A stretch of 42,848 nt of DNA from Achromobacter dolens (GTDB lineage Bacteria > Pseudomonadota > Gammaproteobacteria > Burkholderiales > Burkholderiaceae_B): positions 1 through 42,848 of the forward strand of contig NZ_CADIJW010000048.1 of assembly GCF_902859745.1 (NCBI RefSeq). The letters are read 5' to 3'. Made by a program: the position numbers and the translations under genes. The notes under the pieces were generated by a model. It saw only the letters and a program-made list of their open reading frames with translations, searched no databases and had not been told where the DNA came from. Positions 33,257-41,951 of this stretch are shown here, piece after piece. Positions within the stretch are counted from its first letter, which is position 1. Every line of letters begins with the position of its first letter.

Positions 33257-33901
33257 TCATTCCGGGCGCACGCCCGTCGCGCAGCGGCGCCTGGCTTCCC
33301 AGCCGCCCAGGCGCTCGGCGCGCAGGGCGCGCCAGAATTCATCCGAGCAGAAGTAGCCGCTGATGCCGCTGTGCGGATATGACGGCCGGACGCCGAATTG
33401 CCGCGGCAGGCGCCAGAAGCAGCGGTCCTGGATGGCGCCGCGGTCCAGCACCAGCGGCGTGCCCTTCAGGAACGAGAAGCAGCCGCCGGCTTCGTAGCCC
33501 GCCCGGCCCATGCCTTTGGAGAACTCGGTCTTCTCGATGATGACGGCGTCCACGCGCGGCGGGCACAGCAGCAGGTGGTAGGTGCGGAACGGCCGGCTCT
33601 TGCGGCCCACGATCATGGTCTCGGCCTCGACCGGCAGGAAGCGGTGCGTGTCGGGTTCGAGCGTTTCCATGAGTTCGCGCACCCGGGCATTGACCAGGAA
33701 TGGCCCGCCGTCCCATCCGACGATCGCGGGGACGCGGCCGGTGCCGCGCAAGGTCAGTCGGATCTGACGCGGGATGCGGGCGAGATCGTCGTCCGACAGG
33801 CTATCGAACAGGCACAGCTTGGCAACCAGTTGGCGGTCTATCTGCGGCATGAACTGGGTCGATACGCCGCCGGCGGGCGTCATTCCGATCAGGTACGGCA
33901 T
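33257..33901 (-). CDS. Hypothetical protein, possibly Imm11/DUF1629 family
   Basis: A 214-residue soluble protein. The middle (FLVNARVRELMETLEPDTHR, then FLPVEAE and TYHLLLCPPRVDAVIIEKTE) resembles the Imm11/DUF1629 immunity-protein family; this is pattern recognition from memory and not firm. No polymorphic toxin gene is nearby. It lies between tRNA-Thr and the ssp genes, outside the island. The 218 bases upstream to sspB hold no evident gene. Confidence 0.55.
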   Translation of the reverse strand: MPYLIGMTPAGGVSTQFMPQIDRQLVAKLCLFDSLSDDDLARIPRQIRLTLRGTGRVPAIVGWDGGPFLVNARVRELMETLEPDTHRFLPVEAETMIVGRKSRPFRTYHLLLCPPRVDAVIIEKTEFSKGMGRAGYEAGGCFSFLKGTPLVLDRGAIQDRCFWRLPRQFGVRPSYPHSGISGYFCSDEFWRALRAERLGGWEARRRCATGVRPE

Positions 33902-34119
33902 GGGCGGTGCATCACTCCTGGAAAGCCGGGGAGCGGCGCGTGCCGCAGCGGACCCGGTTCAAGCGTATGAGACGGGATTTTTCCTGGATATGCAAATGAT
34001 ACGCACTCTTATCCCGTGCTTCAGAAGATCGCCATGCAATCGGGCGTCACATCGGCGGCGGCCAGACGTGACCGCGCCGCCCGGGCCTGGGGCCGGGGCG
34101 GCGCGGGGGACCTGCCGGA

Positions 34120-34563
34120 TTACTTGACGATCGTCAGGTGCGGACGCTTGGGCTCGTCGTCGCCGCCGTCATCGCCGGGGGCGGCATCCGCCTCGGCTTC
34201 GGACGGGACGGTCTCGGAGGCGTTCTGCGCGCCCGGGGCCGGCGGTTCGTAGGGCTGCACTTCGAAGCCCATGCCGGCGCCGGTTTCGCGCGCATAGATG
34301 GCGCTGACGGCGCCCACCGGCACGTAGACGTTTTCGGTCACGCCGCTGAAGCGGGCCTGGAATTCGATGAATTCGTTGCCCAGCACCAGGCGGTTGGTGG
34401 CCAGCGTGCCCACGTTCAGGGTGATCTGGCCGTCGCGCACGTGGGCGACGGGCACCATGGTGTGCTCGTCGACCTGCACGGTGATGTACGGCGTGTAGCC
34501 GTTATCGGTGCACCATTCGTGCAGCGCGCGGATCAGATACGGTTTGGTCGAAGTTTCACCCAT
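34120..34563 (-). CDS. sspB: ClpXP adaptor, stringent starvation protein B
   Basis: A 147-residue adaptor that binds ssrA-tagged proteins and delivers them to ClpXP. The folded domain (STKPYLIRALHEWCTDNGYT, VQVDEHTMVPVAHVRDGQI, IEFQARFSGVTENVYVPVGA) is typical. A long acidic linker and the C-terminal ClpX-binding tail RPHLTIVK follow. I chose the ATG at 34563; an in-frame GTG precedes it. It is 12 bases after sspA, the standard operon order. Confidence 0.95.
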   Translation of the reverse strand: MGETSTKPYLIRALHEWCTDNGYTPYITVQVDEHTMVPVAHVRDGQITLNVGTLATNRLVLGNEFIEFQARFSGVTENVYVPVGAVSAIYARETGAGMGFEVQPYEPPAPGAQNASETVPSEAEADAAPGDDGGDDEPKRPHLTIVK

Positions 34564-34575
34564 CACGCAACAACC

Positions 34576-35187
34576 TTAGCGACGCATCACTTTTTCCGAA
34601 GGCGTCAGCGCTTCGATGTAGGCCGGGCGCGAGAAGATGCGCTCGGCGTACTTTTGCAGCGGAGCCGCGTTCTTGGGCAGCTCGATGCCGTAGTGGTCCA
34701 GGCGCCACAGCAGCGGGGCCACGGCCACGTCGAGCATCGAGAATTCCTCGCCCAGCATGTACTTGTTCTTGAGCAGCATCGGGGCCAGTTGGGCCAGGCG
34801 GTCGCGGATGTTCTGGCGGGCGTTGGCCAGCTTCTTCTCGTCGGGCTTGGCGCTGCGGTCTTCCAGCGTCGAGACGTGGACGAACAGCTCTTTCTCGAAG
34901 TTGTACAGGAACAGGCGGGTGCGCGCGCGCATGACCGGATCGGCCGGCATGAGCTGCGGGTGCGGGAAGCGCTCGTCGATGTACTCGTTGATGATGTTCG
35001 ACTCGTACAGGACCAGGTCGCGCTCGACCAGAATGGGCACTTGACCGTACGGATTCATCACCGAGATGTCTTCGGGCTTGTTGTACAGGTCGATGTCGCG
35101 GATCTCGAAATCCATGCCCTTTTCGAACAACACGAAGCGGCAGCGTTGCGAAAACGGACACGTGGTTCCGGAATAGAGCACCATCAT
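34576..35187 (-). CDS. sspA: Stringent starvation protein A (GST-fold RNA polymerase-associated protein)
   Basis: A 203-residue protein with a thioredoxin-like N-terminal domain (LYSGTTCPFSQRCRFVLFEK), YNKPEDISVMNPYGQVPILV, and an all-helical GST C-terminal domain. SspA associates with RNA polymerase and affects stress and stationary-phase transcription. It forms an operon with sspB, downstream of the cytochrome bc1 genes with a hairpin between. Two adjacent ATG codons occur at 35187 and 35184, with GGAT upstream. Confidence 0.95.
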   Translation of the reverse strand: MMVLYSGTTCPFSQRCRFVLFEKGMDFEIRDIDLYNKPEDISVMNPYGQVPILVERDLVLYESNIINEYIDERFPHPQLMPADPVMRARTRLFLYNFEKELFVHVSTLEDRSAKPDEKKLANARQNIRDRLAQLAPMLLKNKYMLGEEFSMLDVAVAPLLWRLDHYGIELPKNAAPLQKYAERIFSRPAYIEALTPSEKVMRR

Positions 35188-35206
35188 GGCGAAAAATCCT
35201 TTATGA

Positions 35207-35246
35207 AAAACGAAAGGCCAGCGCCCTAATCTAGCAGGCGCTGGCC
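35207..35246 (-). terminator. Terminator between petC and sspA
   Basis: A perfect 10-bp stem, GGCCAGCGCC (35217-35226) and GGCGCTGGCC (35237-35246), with a 10-base loop. On the minus strand it is followed by TTTCGTTTTT. It separates the pet operon from sspAB. Confidence 0.75.
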
Positions 35247-35340
35247 CCGATTGCCAGGCGGGGGGTAGGCATACAGCCCTAACCCGCCATTATCCACCCT
35301 GGCGAAAATGGGGGCGGATAAGCCTGGCGGGGCGTTGCGG

Positions 35341-36195
35341 TTAGCGCACGTGTTTCCAGTAAGAGGCGTTCAGGCGCCACATCACCAGGAAGAACAAGAG
35401 CAGGAACAACATGACACCGACGCCCAGCTGGACGCGGAAAGTCTGGACGGGCTCGGCCATCCAGGACATGAACGCGGTCAGGTCGGCGACGTCGTTGTCG
35501 TATGTTGCGGTTTGGGCCGGGTTGGCGGCCTTGAATTTGGCCTCGAAGGTGGCATGGCCGTGGTAGCTGGCTACCGGCTCGGCCTTGACCGTGGCAAAAC
35601 CTTGCGCATCGTACACCGTCGTGACCCGTTCCCACGACTTCGGCGCGCCGTCCTTGCCTTCGACCTCGTGCATCGCCACCGTGGTCAGCTCGCGCGGACC
35701 CTGCCGTTCCCACAGCGCGTGCGGCATGCCGACGGCCGGGAACACCAGGTTGTTCCAGCCCGTGGCACGCGAAGTGTCGCGGTAGAACGTGCGCAGGTAG
35801 GTGTAGATGTAGTCGGAACCCGAGGGGCCGGCGTTGACGGATTTGGCGCGCGCGATCACGGACAGGTCCGGGGGCGTGGTGCCAAACCACTTCTTGGCGT
35901 CCTTGGGCGTCATGGCGACATTCATCATGTCGCCGACCTTCTCGCCGGTGAACAGCAGGCTTTCCTTGATTTGCTGGTCGGTCAGGCCAATGTCCTTGAG
36001 CTTGTTGTAGCGCATCGACGATGCGCTGTGACAGTTCAGGCAGTAGTTGACGAACAGCTTGGCGCCGTTTTGCAGCGACGCCATGTCGTTGACGCGGTAA
36101 GGCGCCTTGTCCAGCGGATAGCCGCCCTCGGCGGCGAACGTGGCGGTACACGTGAGCATCATCAACGCCACGGCACCAATCAGCTTCTTGATCAT
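35341..36195 (-). CDS. petC: Ubiquinol-cytochrome c reductase, cytochrome c1
   Basis: The 284-residue haem c subunit of the bc1 complex, which passes electrons from the Rieske centre to soluble cytochrome c in the periplasm. It has a signal peptide (MIKKLIGAVALMMLTCTATF), haem motif CLNCH (52-56), and a C-terminal membrane anchor (VQLGVGVMLFLLLFFLVMWR). Third gene of the petABC operon, 25 bases after petB. Confidence 0.95.
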   Translation of the reverse strand: MIKKLIGAVALMMLTCTATFAAEGGYPLDKAPYRVNDMASLQNGAKLFVNYCLNCHSASSMRYNKLKDIGLTDQQIKESLLFTGEKVGDMMNVAMTPKDAKKWFGTTPPDLSVIARAKSVNAGPSGSDYIYTYLRTFYRDTSRATGWNNLVFPAVGMPHALWERQGPRELTTVAMHEVEGKDGAPKSWERVTTVYDAQGFATVKAEPVASYHGHATFEAKFKAANPAQTATYDNDVADLTAFMSWMAEPVQTFRVQLGVGVMLFLLLFFLVMWRLNASYWKHVR

Positions 36196-36220
36196 GGTCA
36201 GTCCGTTATTTTCGTGGGGC

Positions 36221-37609
36221 TCAGTGGGCGTGGAACGTCACGCGGTCAGGCACTTTCTTGAAAGTGCCCAGGCGGCTCCAGACCGGCATCAGGAAGAAGA
36301 ATGCCAGGTACAGCAGCGTGCCGATCTGCGACGTGATGTTCAACGGCGGACTGGGCGGCTGCGTACCGATGTAGCCGAGCACCAGGAAGTTGACCATGAA
36401 GATGCCGTAGATCCACTTGTGCCAGGTGGGGCGGTAGCGGATCGACTTGACCGGGGAATGGTCCAGCCACGGCAGGAAGAACAGGATGACCACGGTGCCG
36501 CCCATGGCGACCACGCCCCAGAACTTGGCGTCGATCACGCGCAGCAGCACGGCCACGACGATCAGGATGCCGGGCACCGCGATGCGCATGAAGCCCTTCA
36601 GGTTGCTCTTGACGAGCAGCGCGATGGCGCCCAGCACCGAAGCGCCGGCCAGCACCCACGTGAACTCGTCGGTGGTGGCGCGCAGCATCGAGTAGAACGG
36701 CGTGAAGTACCAGACCGGGGCGATGTGCGGCGGCGTCTTGAGCGAGTCGGCCGGGATGAAGTTGTTGAACTCCAGGAAGTACCCGCCCATTTCCGGCGCG
36801 AAGAACACGATGAAGGCGAACACCAGCAGGAAGCCCGCGACGCCGACCAGGTCGTGCACCGTGTAGAACGGATGGAACGGAATGCCGTCCTTCGGGCGAC
36901 CGTACTTGTCCTTCGGGCCTTCCTTGATCTCGATGCCGTCCGGGTTGTTCGAGCCGACTTCGTGCAGCGCCACCAGGTGGGCCGCCACCAGCCCCACCAG
37001 CACCAGCGGAATGGCGATGACGTGGAAGGCGAAGAAGCGGTTCAGCGTGGCGTCGGAGACGACGTAGTCGCCGCGGATCCAGATCGACAGCTCGGGGCCG
37101 ATGAACGGGATGGCCGCGAACAGGTTCACGATCACCTGTGCGCCCCAGTAGGACATCTGGCCCCACGGCAGGAGGTAGCCGAAGAATGCTTCGGCCATCA
37201 GACAGAGGAAGATCGCGACGCCGAAGATCCAGACCAGTTCACGCGGCTTGCGGTACGAGCCGTAGAGCAGGCCGCGCAGCATGTGCAGGTAGACGACGAC
37301 GAAGAACATCGAGGCGCCGGTCGAGTGCATGTAGCGCACCAGCCAGCCCCACGGGACTTCGCGCATGATGTATTCGACGGATTGGAACGCGCGTTCGGCG
37401 TCCGGCTTGTAATGCATGACCAGGAAGATGCCGGTCACGATCTGCAGCACCAGCACCAACAGCGCCAGTGAGCCGAAGAAATACCAGAAGTTGAAGTTTT
37501 TCGGTGCGTAGTATTCGGACAGATGCGCTTTCCAGGTGGAGGTCACCGGGAAGCGCCGATCCAGCCAGCCCAACAGGCCTGTCGTCTCGACGGTTTTCTC
37601 GCCAGCCAT
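36221..37609 (-). CDS. petB: Ubiquinol-cytochrome c reductase, cytochrome b
   Basis: The 462-residue membrane core of the bc1 complex that binds two haems b and forms both quinone sites. Haem-ligand helices are visible (MHSTGASMFFVVVYLHMLRG and FHVIAIPLVLVGLVAAHLVA), as is the quinol-site motif, here PVWY (APVWYFTPFYSMLRA) in place of the common PEWY. It has eight or more transmembrane helices and a C-terminal extension. Middle gene of petABC, 74 bases after petA. Confidence 0.95.
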   Translation of the reverse strand: MAGEKTVETTGLLGWLDRRFPVTSTWKAHLSEYYAPKNFNFWYFFGSLALLVLVLQIVTGIFLVMHYKPDAERAFQSVEYIMREVPWGWLVRYMHSTGASMFFVVVYLHMLRGLLYGSYRKPRELVWIFGVAIFLCLMAEAFFGYLLPWGQMSYWGAQVIVNLFAAIPFIGPELSIWIRGDYVVSDATLNRFFAFHVIAIPLVLVGLVAAHLVALHEVGSNNPDGIEIKEGPKDKYGRPKDGIPFHPFYTVHDLVGVAGFLLVFAFIVFFAPEMGGYFLEFNNFIPADSLKTPPHIAPVWYFTPFYSMLRATTDEFTWVLAGASVLGAIALLVKSNLKGFMRIAVPGILIVVAVLLRVIDAKFWGVVAMGGTVVILFFLPWLDHSPVKSIRYRPTWHKWIYGIFMVNFLVLGYIGTQPPSPPLNITSQIGTLLYLAFFFLMPVWSRLGTFKKVPDRVTFHAH

Positions 37610-37683
37610 GTAACGGCTCCTTCTCTAATACGTGGCGTATTTGTTTTACTTACGTAATTCGGGAAAAAAGCGCGACGCGAGCG

Positions 37684-38325
37684 TCAGGCCTTGTTGTCTT
37701 CATCGACGCCCACGATGATGCGGGAGTCGGTGAGATACTGGTACGGCGGGACTTCGAGATTATCGGGAGCGGGCTTGTTCTTGTAGACCCGGCCTGCCAG
37801 GTCGAACGTGGAGCCGTGGCACGGACAGAGGAATCCGCCTTGCCAGGAGGCGCCCATGCCGCCACCGCCGCCCGTTTCGAAGTGCGAGGTGGGCGAGCAG
37901 CCCAGATGGGTACAGATGCCAACACAGACGAAGATCTCGGGCTTGCGCGAGCGACCTTCGTTTTCTGCGTATTTGGGAGTGAAGCCGGGGCGTTTGGATT
38001 GAGGGTCCGCCAGGAGCGCGTCCTGGGTCTTGAGGCCGGCGATCTGTTCAGGAGACCGGTGGATGATCCAGACCGGCTTGCCACGCCATTCCACGGTTTT
38101 CATGGTGCCGACCGGGATATCGCCGATGTCGACTTCGACGGGGGCGCCGGCCGCGCGGGCTTTTTCAGAAGGGGAAAACGTGCTCACAAGCGGTATTGCC
38201 GTTGCGACACCTGCTACGCCACCCACAGCACAGGCGGTGGTTACCCAGAAACGTCGCGAAGGATCGGGCGGCAGATTTGGATCAACCGCACCGTCATCAT
38301 CATGCACCAGCGTATCCTGACTCAT
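37684..38325 (-). CDS. petA: Ubiquinol-cytochrome c reductase, Rieske iron-sulfur protein
   Basis: The 213-residue [2Fe-2S] subunit. Cluster-binding boxes are CTHLGC (138-143) and CPCHGS (167-172). The N-terminus has a twin-arginine motif SRRFWVTTA (23-31) before a hydrophobic helix, so it is probably exported and anchored by the Tat system; tatB and tatC lie further right. First gene of the petABC operon and divergent from mscL, with 140 AT-richer bases between that should hold both promoters. Confidence 0.96.
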   Translation of the reverse strand: MSQDTLVHDDDGAVDPNLPPDPSRRFWVTTACAVGGVAGVATAIPLVSTFSPSEKARAAGAPVEVDIGDIPVGTMKTVEWRGKPVWIIHRSPEQIAGLKTQDALLADPQSKRPGFTPKYAENEGRSRKPEIFVCVGICTHLGCSPTSHFETGGGGGMGASWQGGFLCPCHGSTFDLAGRVYKNKPAPDNLEVPPYQYLTDSRIIVGVDEDNKA

Positions 38326-38465
38326 CTTCCTATCCTTGTTGATGCGCCCGCTCTACGAGTAGCATCACTTCTGCGGCATCGGCTTCGCGGGAATATGTAA
38401 CAACATAGCAACCGCGTATTATAGCGCCAGCCTACTGGTGGGCGTATCACGAAGGGAGTGCTTTT

Positions 38466-38918
38466 ATGAGCAAAGCGACTGGTTTCGTCAAAGAATTCCG
38501 AGATTTCGCTGTCAAAGGCAATGCGGTTGATTTGGCGGTTGGTGTGATCATTGGGGCGGCTTTCGGCAGAATCGTCGACTCACTGGTCAAGGATATCGTC
38601 ATGCCGCTGGTGAACTTCGTGCTTGGCGGATCCGTCGATTTTTCGAACAAGTTCCTGGTGCTGTCGATGCCGGCCGGTTACAACGGGCCGATGACGTATG
38701 CCGATCTGACCAAGGCGGGAGCCAACGTTTTCGCCTGGGGGAACTTCATCACGATCATCATCAATTTCGTGTTGCTGGCGTTTGTGATCTTCTGGATGGT
38801 GAAGGCGATCTACAAGGCGCGGACCAAGGCCGAGGAAGCGCCGGCGGCGCCTGCTGCGACGCCCGAGGATGTGGCGTTGTTGCGCGAGATTCGGGATTTG
38901 TTGAAGAAGCAGCCTTGA
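38466..38918 (+). CDS. mscL: Large-conductance mechanosensitive channel
   Basis: A 150-residue inner-membrane channel that opens under membrane tension to release osmolytes. It has the MscL N-terminus ([40 protein letters not shown]), a periplasmic loop, the second helix ([20 protein letters not shown]) and a cytoplasmic helix ending in [11 protein letters not shown]. Length is normal for the family. GAAGGGAG precedes the start. Confidence 0.96.
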   Translation: MSKATGFVKEFRDFAVKGNAVDLAVGVIIGAAFGRIVDSLVKDIVMPLVNFVLGGSVDFSNKFLVLSMPAGYNGPMTYADLTKAGANVFAWGNFITIIINFVLLAFVIFWMVKAIYKARTKAEEAPAAPAATPEDVALLREIRDLLKKQP

Positions 38919-38931
38919 GCTGAAATGGAAG

Positions 38932-38954
38932 AGCGCCCTGCGGGGCGCTTTTTT
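38932..38954 (+). terminator. Rho-independent terminator of mscL
   Basis: AGCGCCC (38932-38938) pairs with GGGCGCT (38943-38949) around TGCG, and is followed by a T-run. It begins 14 bases after the mscL stop. Confidence 0.9.
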
Positions 38955-39001
38955 ATTGGTTCAGTGGTTGGTTGCTTGCGGGGGTGTGGGCTTCGTAGGC
39001 C

Positions 39002-39166
39002 GCCCGGCGCGGGTGGTCGCGGGCGGGGCGCGCCTGCGATTGCGGTCCGGAGCGTTCGCTCCGGACTGCCCCGAGCTCAACCTCGTTGCCGCCTGCCGGC
39101 GGCTGCCTTCGGTTTCCGCCGGGCGCATCTGACGGCGCGCCCCGCCCGCGACCACCCGCGCCGGGC
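39002..39166. repeat. Long perfect inverted repeat with nested hairpin
   Basis: Two perfectly complementary 33-base arms (39002-39034 and 39134-39166) enclose 99 bases. Inside, GTCCGGAGC (39045-39053) and GCTCCGGAC (39058-39066) form a second perfect 9-bp hairpin. It lies between the convergent mscL and Nif3-like genes in a 452-base stretch without a supported gene (open frames there merely reflect GC richness). No terminal repeats or transposase are visible, so it is more like a large extragenic palindrome. Confidence 0.85.
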
Positions 39167-39229
39167 TACCGGTTTCGAGGTTTCATGCGCTGCTGGACCG
39201 AGGGGGCGTGGGAGAGGCTTGGGTTGCCC

Positions 39230-39263
39230 GCCACAACCGGCTGCGCGGGCAGCCGGTTGTGGC
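39230..39263. repeat. Perfect 15-bp hairpin
   Basis: GCCACAACCGGCTGC (39230-39244) and GCAGCCGGTTGTGGC (39249-39263) are perfectly complementary around GCGG. There is no T-run. It follows the long inverted repeat by 63 bases in the same gap. Confidence 0.8.
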
Positions 39264-39409
39264 ATACGTGCTTCTGGGGAGTGGGAGGGTGTGCGCTGCG
39301 CGCTGGCGGTGAGTGTTGTGGGTGGCCGCCGTGGTCTTGCAGGCGGCGCGCGTCGGCGGGCAAGGTTTCGCCTGGGATCAGCGTTGCGGCCATGCCCTGT
39401 TTTCTTCCG

Positions 39410-40186
39410 TTACACCGGGTTGTCCAGGTCCACGAATTCCACCTTGATGCCGAAGCGTTCGGCCACGGCCTGGCCGAGGGCCTGGACGCCGTAGCGTTCG
39501 GTGGCGTGGTGGCCGGCGCCGAGGAAGGCGACGCCGGTTTCCTGGGCGAGGTGGAAGGTGGATTCGGAGGCTTCGCCGGTGATGTAGGCGGTGGCGCCGG
39601 CGTCGATGGCGTCGGCGAGCATGCCCTGGGCGCCGCCGGTGCACCAGGCGATGCGGGCGACGGGCTGGTCGGAATTGCCGACGACCAGGGGTTGGCGGCC
39701 CAGGCGTTGCTGGATGCGGGCGGCGAGTTGGCCGACGGTGGCCACGTCGGGGGCGGCGCCGAGCCAGACCAGGTTGTCGGGGCCACAGGTGCGGGGGGCG
39801 CCGTCGTCGCGGCGTTCGGGTTCGAGGCCGAGGACGCGGGCCAACTGGGCGTTGTTGCCCAGGGTGGGATGGGCGTCCAGGGGCAGGTGGTAGGCGTAGA
39901 GGTTGAGGTCGTTCTTCAGCGCCAGCGCCATGCGGGTGCGGCGTGTGCCGATGATGCGGCGGTCCTCGTTGCGCCACATCCAGCCGTGGTGGACCAGCAC
40001 CGCGTCGGCGCCGCGTTCCACGGCGATGCGCAACAGGGCTTCGCTGGCGGTGACACCGGTGATAATGTGTCCGACTTCGGATCGGCCTTCCACCTGCAGC
40101 CCGTTGGGGCAGTAGTCCTTGAAACGGGCGGCTTGCAGGGTGTCGTCCAGCCAGGCGGCCAGGACGTGGGAGTCCACTTTACTCAT
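39410..40186 (-). CDS. Nif3-like dinuclear metal-centre hexameric protein (YbgI family)
   Basis: A 258-residue protein of the Nif3/YbgI family, toroidal hexamers with a two-metal site and uncertain enzymatic role. Metal-ligand-type motifs are visible: ADAVLVHHGWMW near residue 66, YHLPLDAHPTLGNN near residue 100, and GEASESTFHLAQ and GAGHHATERYG near the C-terminus. I chose the ATG at 40186, preceded by AGGA; an in-frame ATG at 40207 overlaps the divergent protease start. Cytoplasmic. Confidence 0.9.
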   Translation of the reverse strand: MSKVDSHVLAAWLDDTLQAARFKDYCPNGLQVEGRSEVGHIITGVTASEALLRIAVERGADAVLVHHGWMWRNEDRRIIGTRRTRMALALKNDLNLYAYHLPLDAHPTLGNNAQLARVLGLEPERRDDGAPRTCGPDNLVWLGAAPDVATVGQLAARIQQRLGRQPLVVGNSDQPVARIAWCTGGAQGMLADAIDAGATAYITGEASESTFHLAQETGVAFLGAGHHATERYGVQALGQAVAERFGIKVEFVDLDNPV

Positions 40187-40205
40187 TGCTAGTCCTATCA
40201 GAAAC

Positions 40206-41366
40206 ATGCGCCGATATTGGCTGATCTTCGCTCAGGCCGTCACGGTCTGCCTGGGTATTCTATTCGTCGTCACCACCTTGCGGCCGGATCTGCTGCGGCT
40301 GGTCGGGCCGGACGCCGCGCCCGCGGCGACGCCGCAGCCGGTTGCCGCGACCGTGCGGCCGTTGGCGGGGGCGGTTTCCTACGCCGATGGCGTGGCGCGC
40401 GCGGCGCCCTCGGTGGTCAATGTCTACACCACCAAGCACGTCGATGTGCCGCTGGTGCCGCTGCCGGACGATCCGATCCTGCGCCAGTTGTTCGGCCAGG
40501 TGCCTGGCGTCAGCCGGCGCCAGGCCAGCACCAGCCTGGGCTCGGGCGTGGTGGTGAATCATGACGGGTACGTGCTGACCAATTATCACGTGGTGCAGGC
40601 GGCCGACGCCATCGAGGTGGCGCTGGCGGACGGGCGCAAGGATACGGCCAAGGTCGTGGGCGCCGATCCGGACACCGACCTGGCGGTGCTGAAGCTGGCC
40701 AGCCTGCGCAACCTGCCCGCGGCCACGCTGGCGCCGGACCGCGGCCTGCGGGTCGGCGACGTGGTGCTGGCCATCGGCAATCCGTTCGGCGTGGGGCAGA
40801 CCACCACGCAGGGGATCGTGTCGGCGCTGGGCCGCAACGGACTGGGCCTGAATACCTACGAGAATTTCATCCAGACCGATGCCGCCATCAATCCGGGCAA
40901 TTCGGGCGGCGCGCTGGTGGATGCGCAGGGCAACCTGGTGGGCATCAACACCGCGATCTATTCCGAGTCGGGCGGCTCGATGGGCATCGGCTTCGCCACG
41001 CCCATCGACATCGCCCGCAAAGTGATGGACGAGATCGTCAAGACCGGCGGCGTCAAGCGCGGCTGGCTGGGCGTGGAGCCGCAGGACCTGACGCCCGAGC
41101 TGGCGCGCGCGTTCCAGTTGGACCGCGATGCGCGCGGCGTGATCATCGCCGGCGTGCTGCGCGACGGCCCGGCCGCCAAGGGCGGCCTGCGGGTTGGCGA
41201 CATCGTGCAGACGGTGAACGGCAAGCCGATGATGGATACGTCGGCGCTGCTGGCCGAGATCGCGCAACTGACGCCGGGACAGCGCGCGACGCTGAGCGTG
41301 TTGCGCGGCGGCAAGGTGGCCGAGCTGACGGTGATGGTGGGCACGCGGCCGGGGCTGCCGCGATAA
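40206..41366 (+). CDS. Periplasmic trypsin-like serine protease with one PDZ domain (DegS/HtrA type)
   Basis: A 386-residue S1C protease. It has an N-terminal membrane anchor (YWLIFAQAVTVCLGILFVVT), a protease domain with catalytic H128 (NYHVV), D158 (DTDLAVLK) and S233 (GNSGGAL), and a single C-terminal PDZ domain. One anchor and one PDZ point to DegS/AlgW-like envelope stress sensing. I chose the ATG at 40206, which begins the anchor; a longer frame from 40119 overlaps the divergent Nif3-like gene. Start codons of the two genes are only 19 bases apart, and no clear ribosome-binding site is seen for this one. Confidence 0.9.
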   Translation: MRRYWLIFAQAVTVCLGILFVVTTLRPDLLRLVGPDAAPAATPQPVAATVRPLAGAVSYADGVARAAPSVVNVYTTKHVDVPLVPLPDDPILRQLFGQVPGVSRRQASTSLGSGVVVNHDGYVLTNYHVVQAADAIEVALADGRKDTAKVVGADPDTDLAVLKLASLRNLPAATLAPDRGLRVGDVVLAIGNPFGVGQTTTQGIVSALGRNGLGLNTYENFIQTDAAINPGNSGGALVDAQGNLVGINTAIYSESGGSMGIGFATPIDIARKVMDEIVKTGGVKRGWLGVEPQDLTPELARAFQLDRDARGVIIAGVLRDGPAAKGGLRVGDIVQTVNGKPMMDTSALLAEIAQLTPGQRATLSVLRGGKVAELTVMVGTRPGLPR

Positions 41367-41444
41367 CGGGGCGGTCACCTGGCACGCCAGCCCGGTGATG
41401 GCCGTGGATGGGCGGCGCAGGTGGCACGCTGGCCGCCGATGCCG

Positions 41445-41846
41445 CTACGGTCGGGCCTGAGGCTGTCGCGACGCGGCGGCGCGTCGCGGACGGCACGGGG
41501 CGTCGAGCACCAGGCGCACGACCTGCAGCACGCGCTTGCGCACGGCTTCGGGTTGATGCCGCAGCAGCGCGCAGATTTCGGCGCTGTAGGCGTCGGAGTG
41601 CGCGTCTTCCTGGGCCAGGGGCGCCGCGCCGGCCTGCGCCACCATGCCGTCGGCCAGCCAGGGGACCTGCGTGTCCAGCGCCCGCGCCAGCCGTTGCAGC
41701 GTGGCGCGGGTGGGCGCGTAGTGTTCATCGCGGGTGAGGATACGGTGGATGCAGGACTGCGGCACGCCGGAGATGCGGGCAAGCTGGTTCTGGCTTTTGA
41801 TGCCGCGCCACCGCATCAGGGTGCGCAGGCGTAGGGCGAGCGACAT
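41445..41846 (-). CDS. XRE-type helix-turn-helix transcriptional regulator
   Basis: A 133-residue DNA-binding protein. An N-terminal helix-turn-helix (SQNQLARISGVPQSCIHRIL, then ATLQRLARALDTQVPWL) resembles phage-type or XRE regulators. The C-terminal half is helical and ends in a basic tail. It is convergent with the protease gene, with 78 bases between. Target genes unknown. Confidence 0.75.
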   Translation of the reverse strand: MSLALRLRTLMRWRGIKSQNQLARISGVPQSCIHRILTRDEHYAPTRATLQRLARALDTQVPWLADGMVAQAGAAPLAQEDAHSDAYSAEICALLRHQPEAVRKRVLQVVRLVLDAPCRPRRAAASRQPQARP

Positions 41847-41909
41847 GGCTGCAATGTAAGTTTGCAGTCGCCGCCGGACAAGCGGAAACAGTCCGTTTAT
41901 GCAATGACA

Positions 41910-41932
41910 ACGGGGCCCGCAAGGGGCCCCGT
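41910..41932 (-). terminator. Hairpin downstream of tatC
   Basis: ACGGGGCCC (41910-41918) pairs with GGGCCCCGT (41924-41932) around GCAAG, 19 bases after the tatC stop. It has no long T-run, so it is a weak intrinsic terminator candidate. Confidence 0.55.
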
Positions 41933-41951
41933 CAGGGTCGGCAGCGAGGGT

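Noticed and set aside
39086-40192. Plus-strand 368-codon frame between mscL and the protease
   Set aside because: It covers the long inverted repeat and is antisense to the Nif3-like gene; composition is that of a shadow frame.
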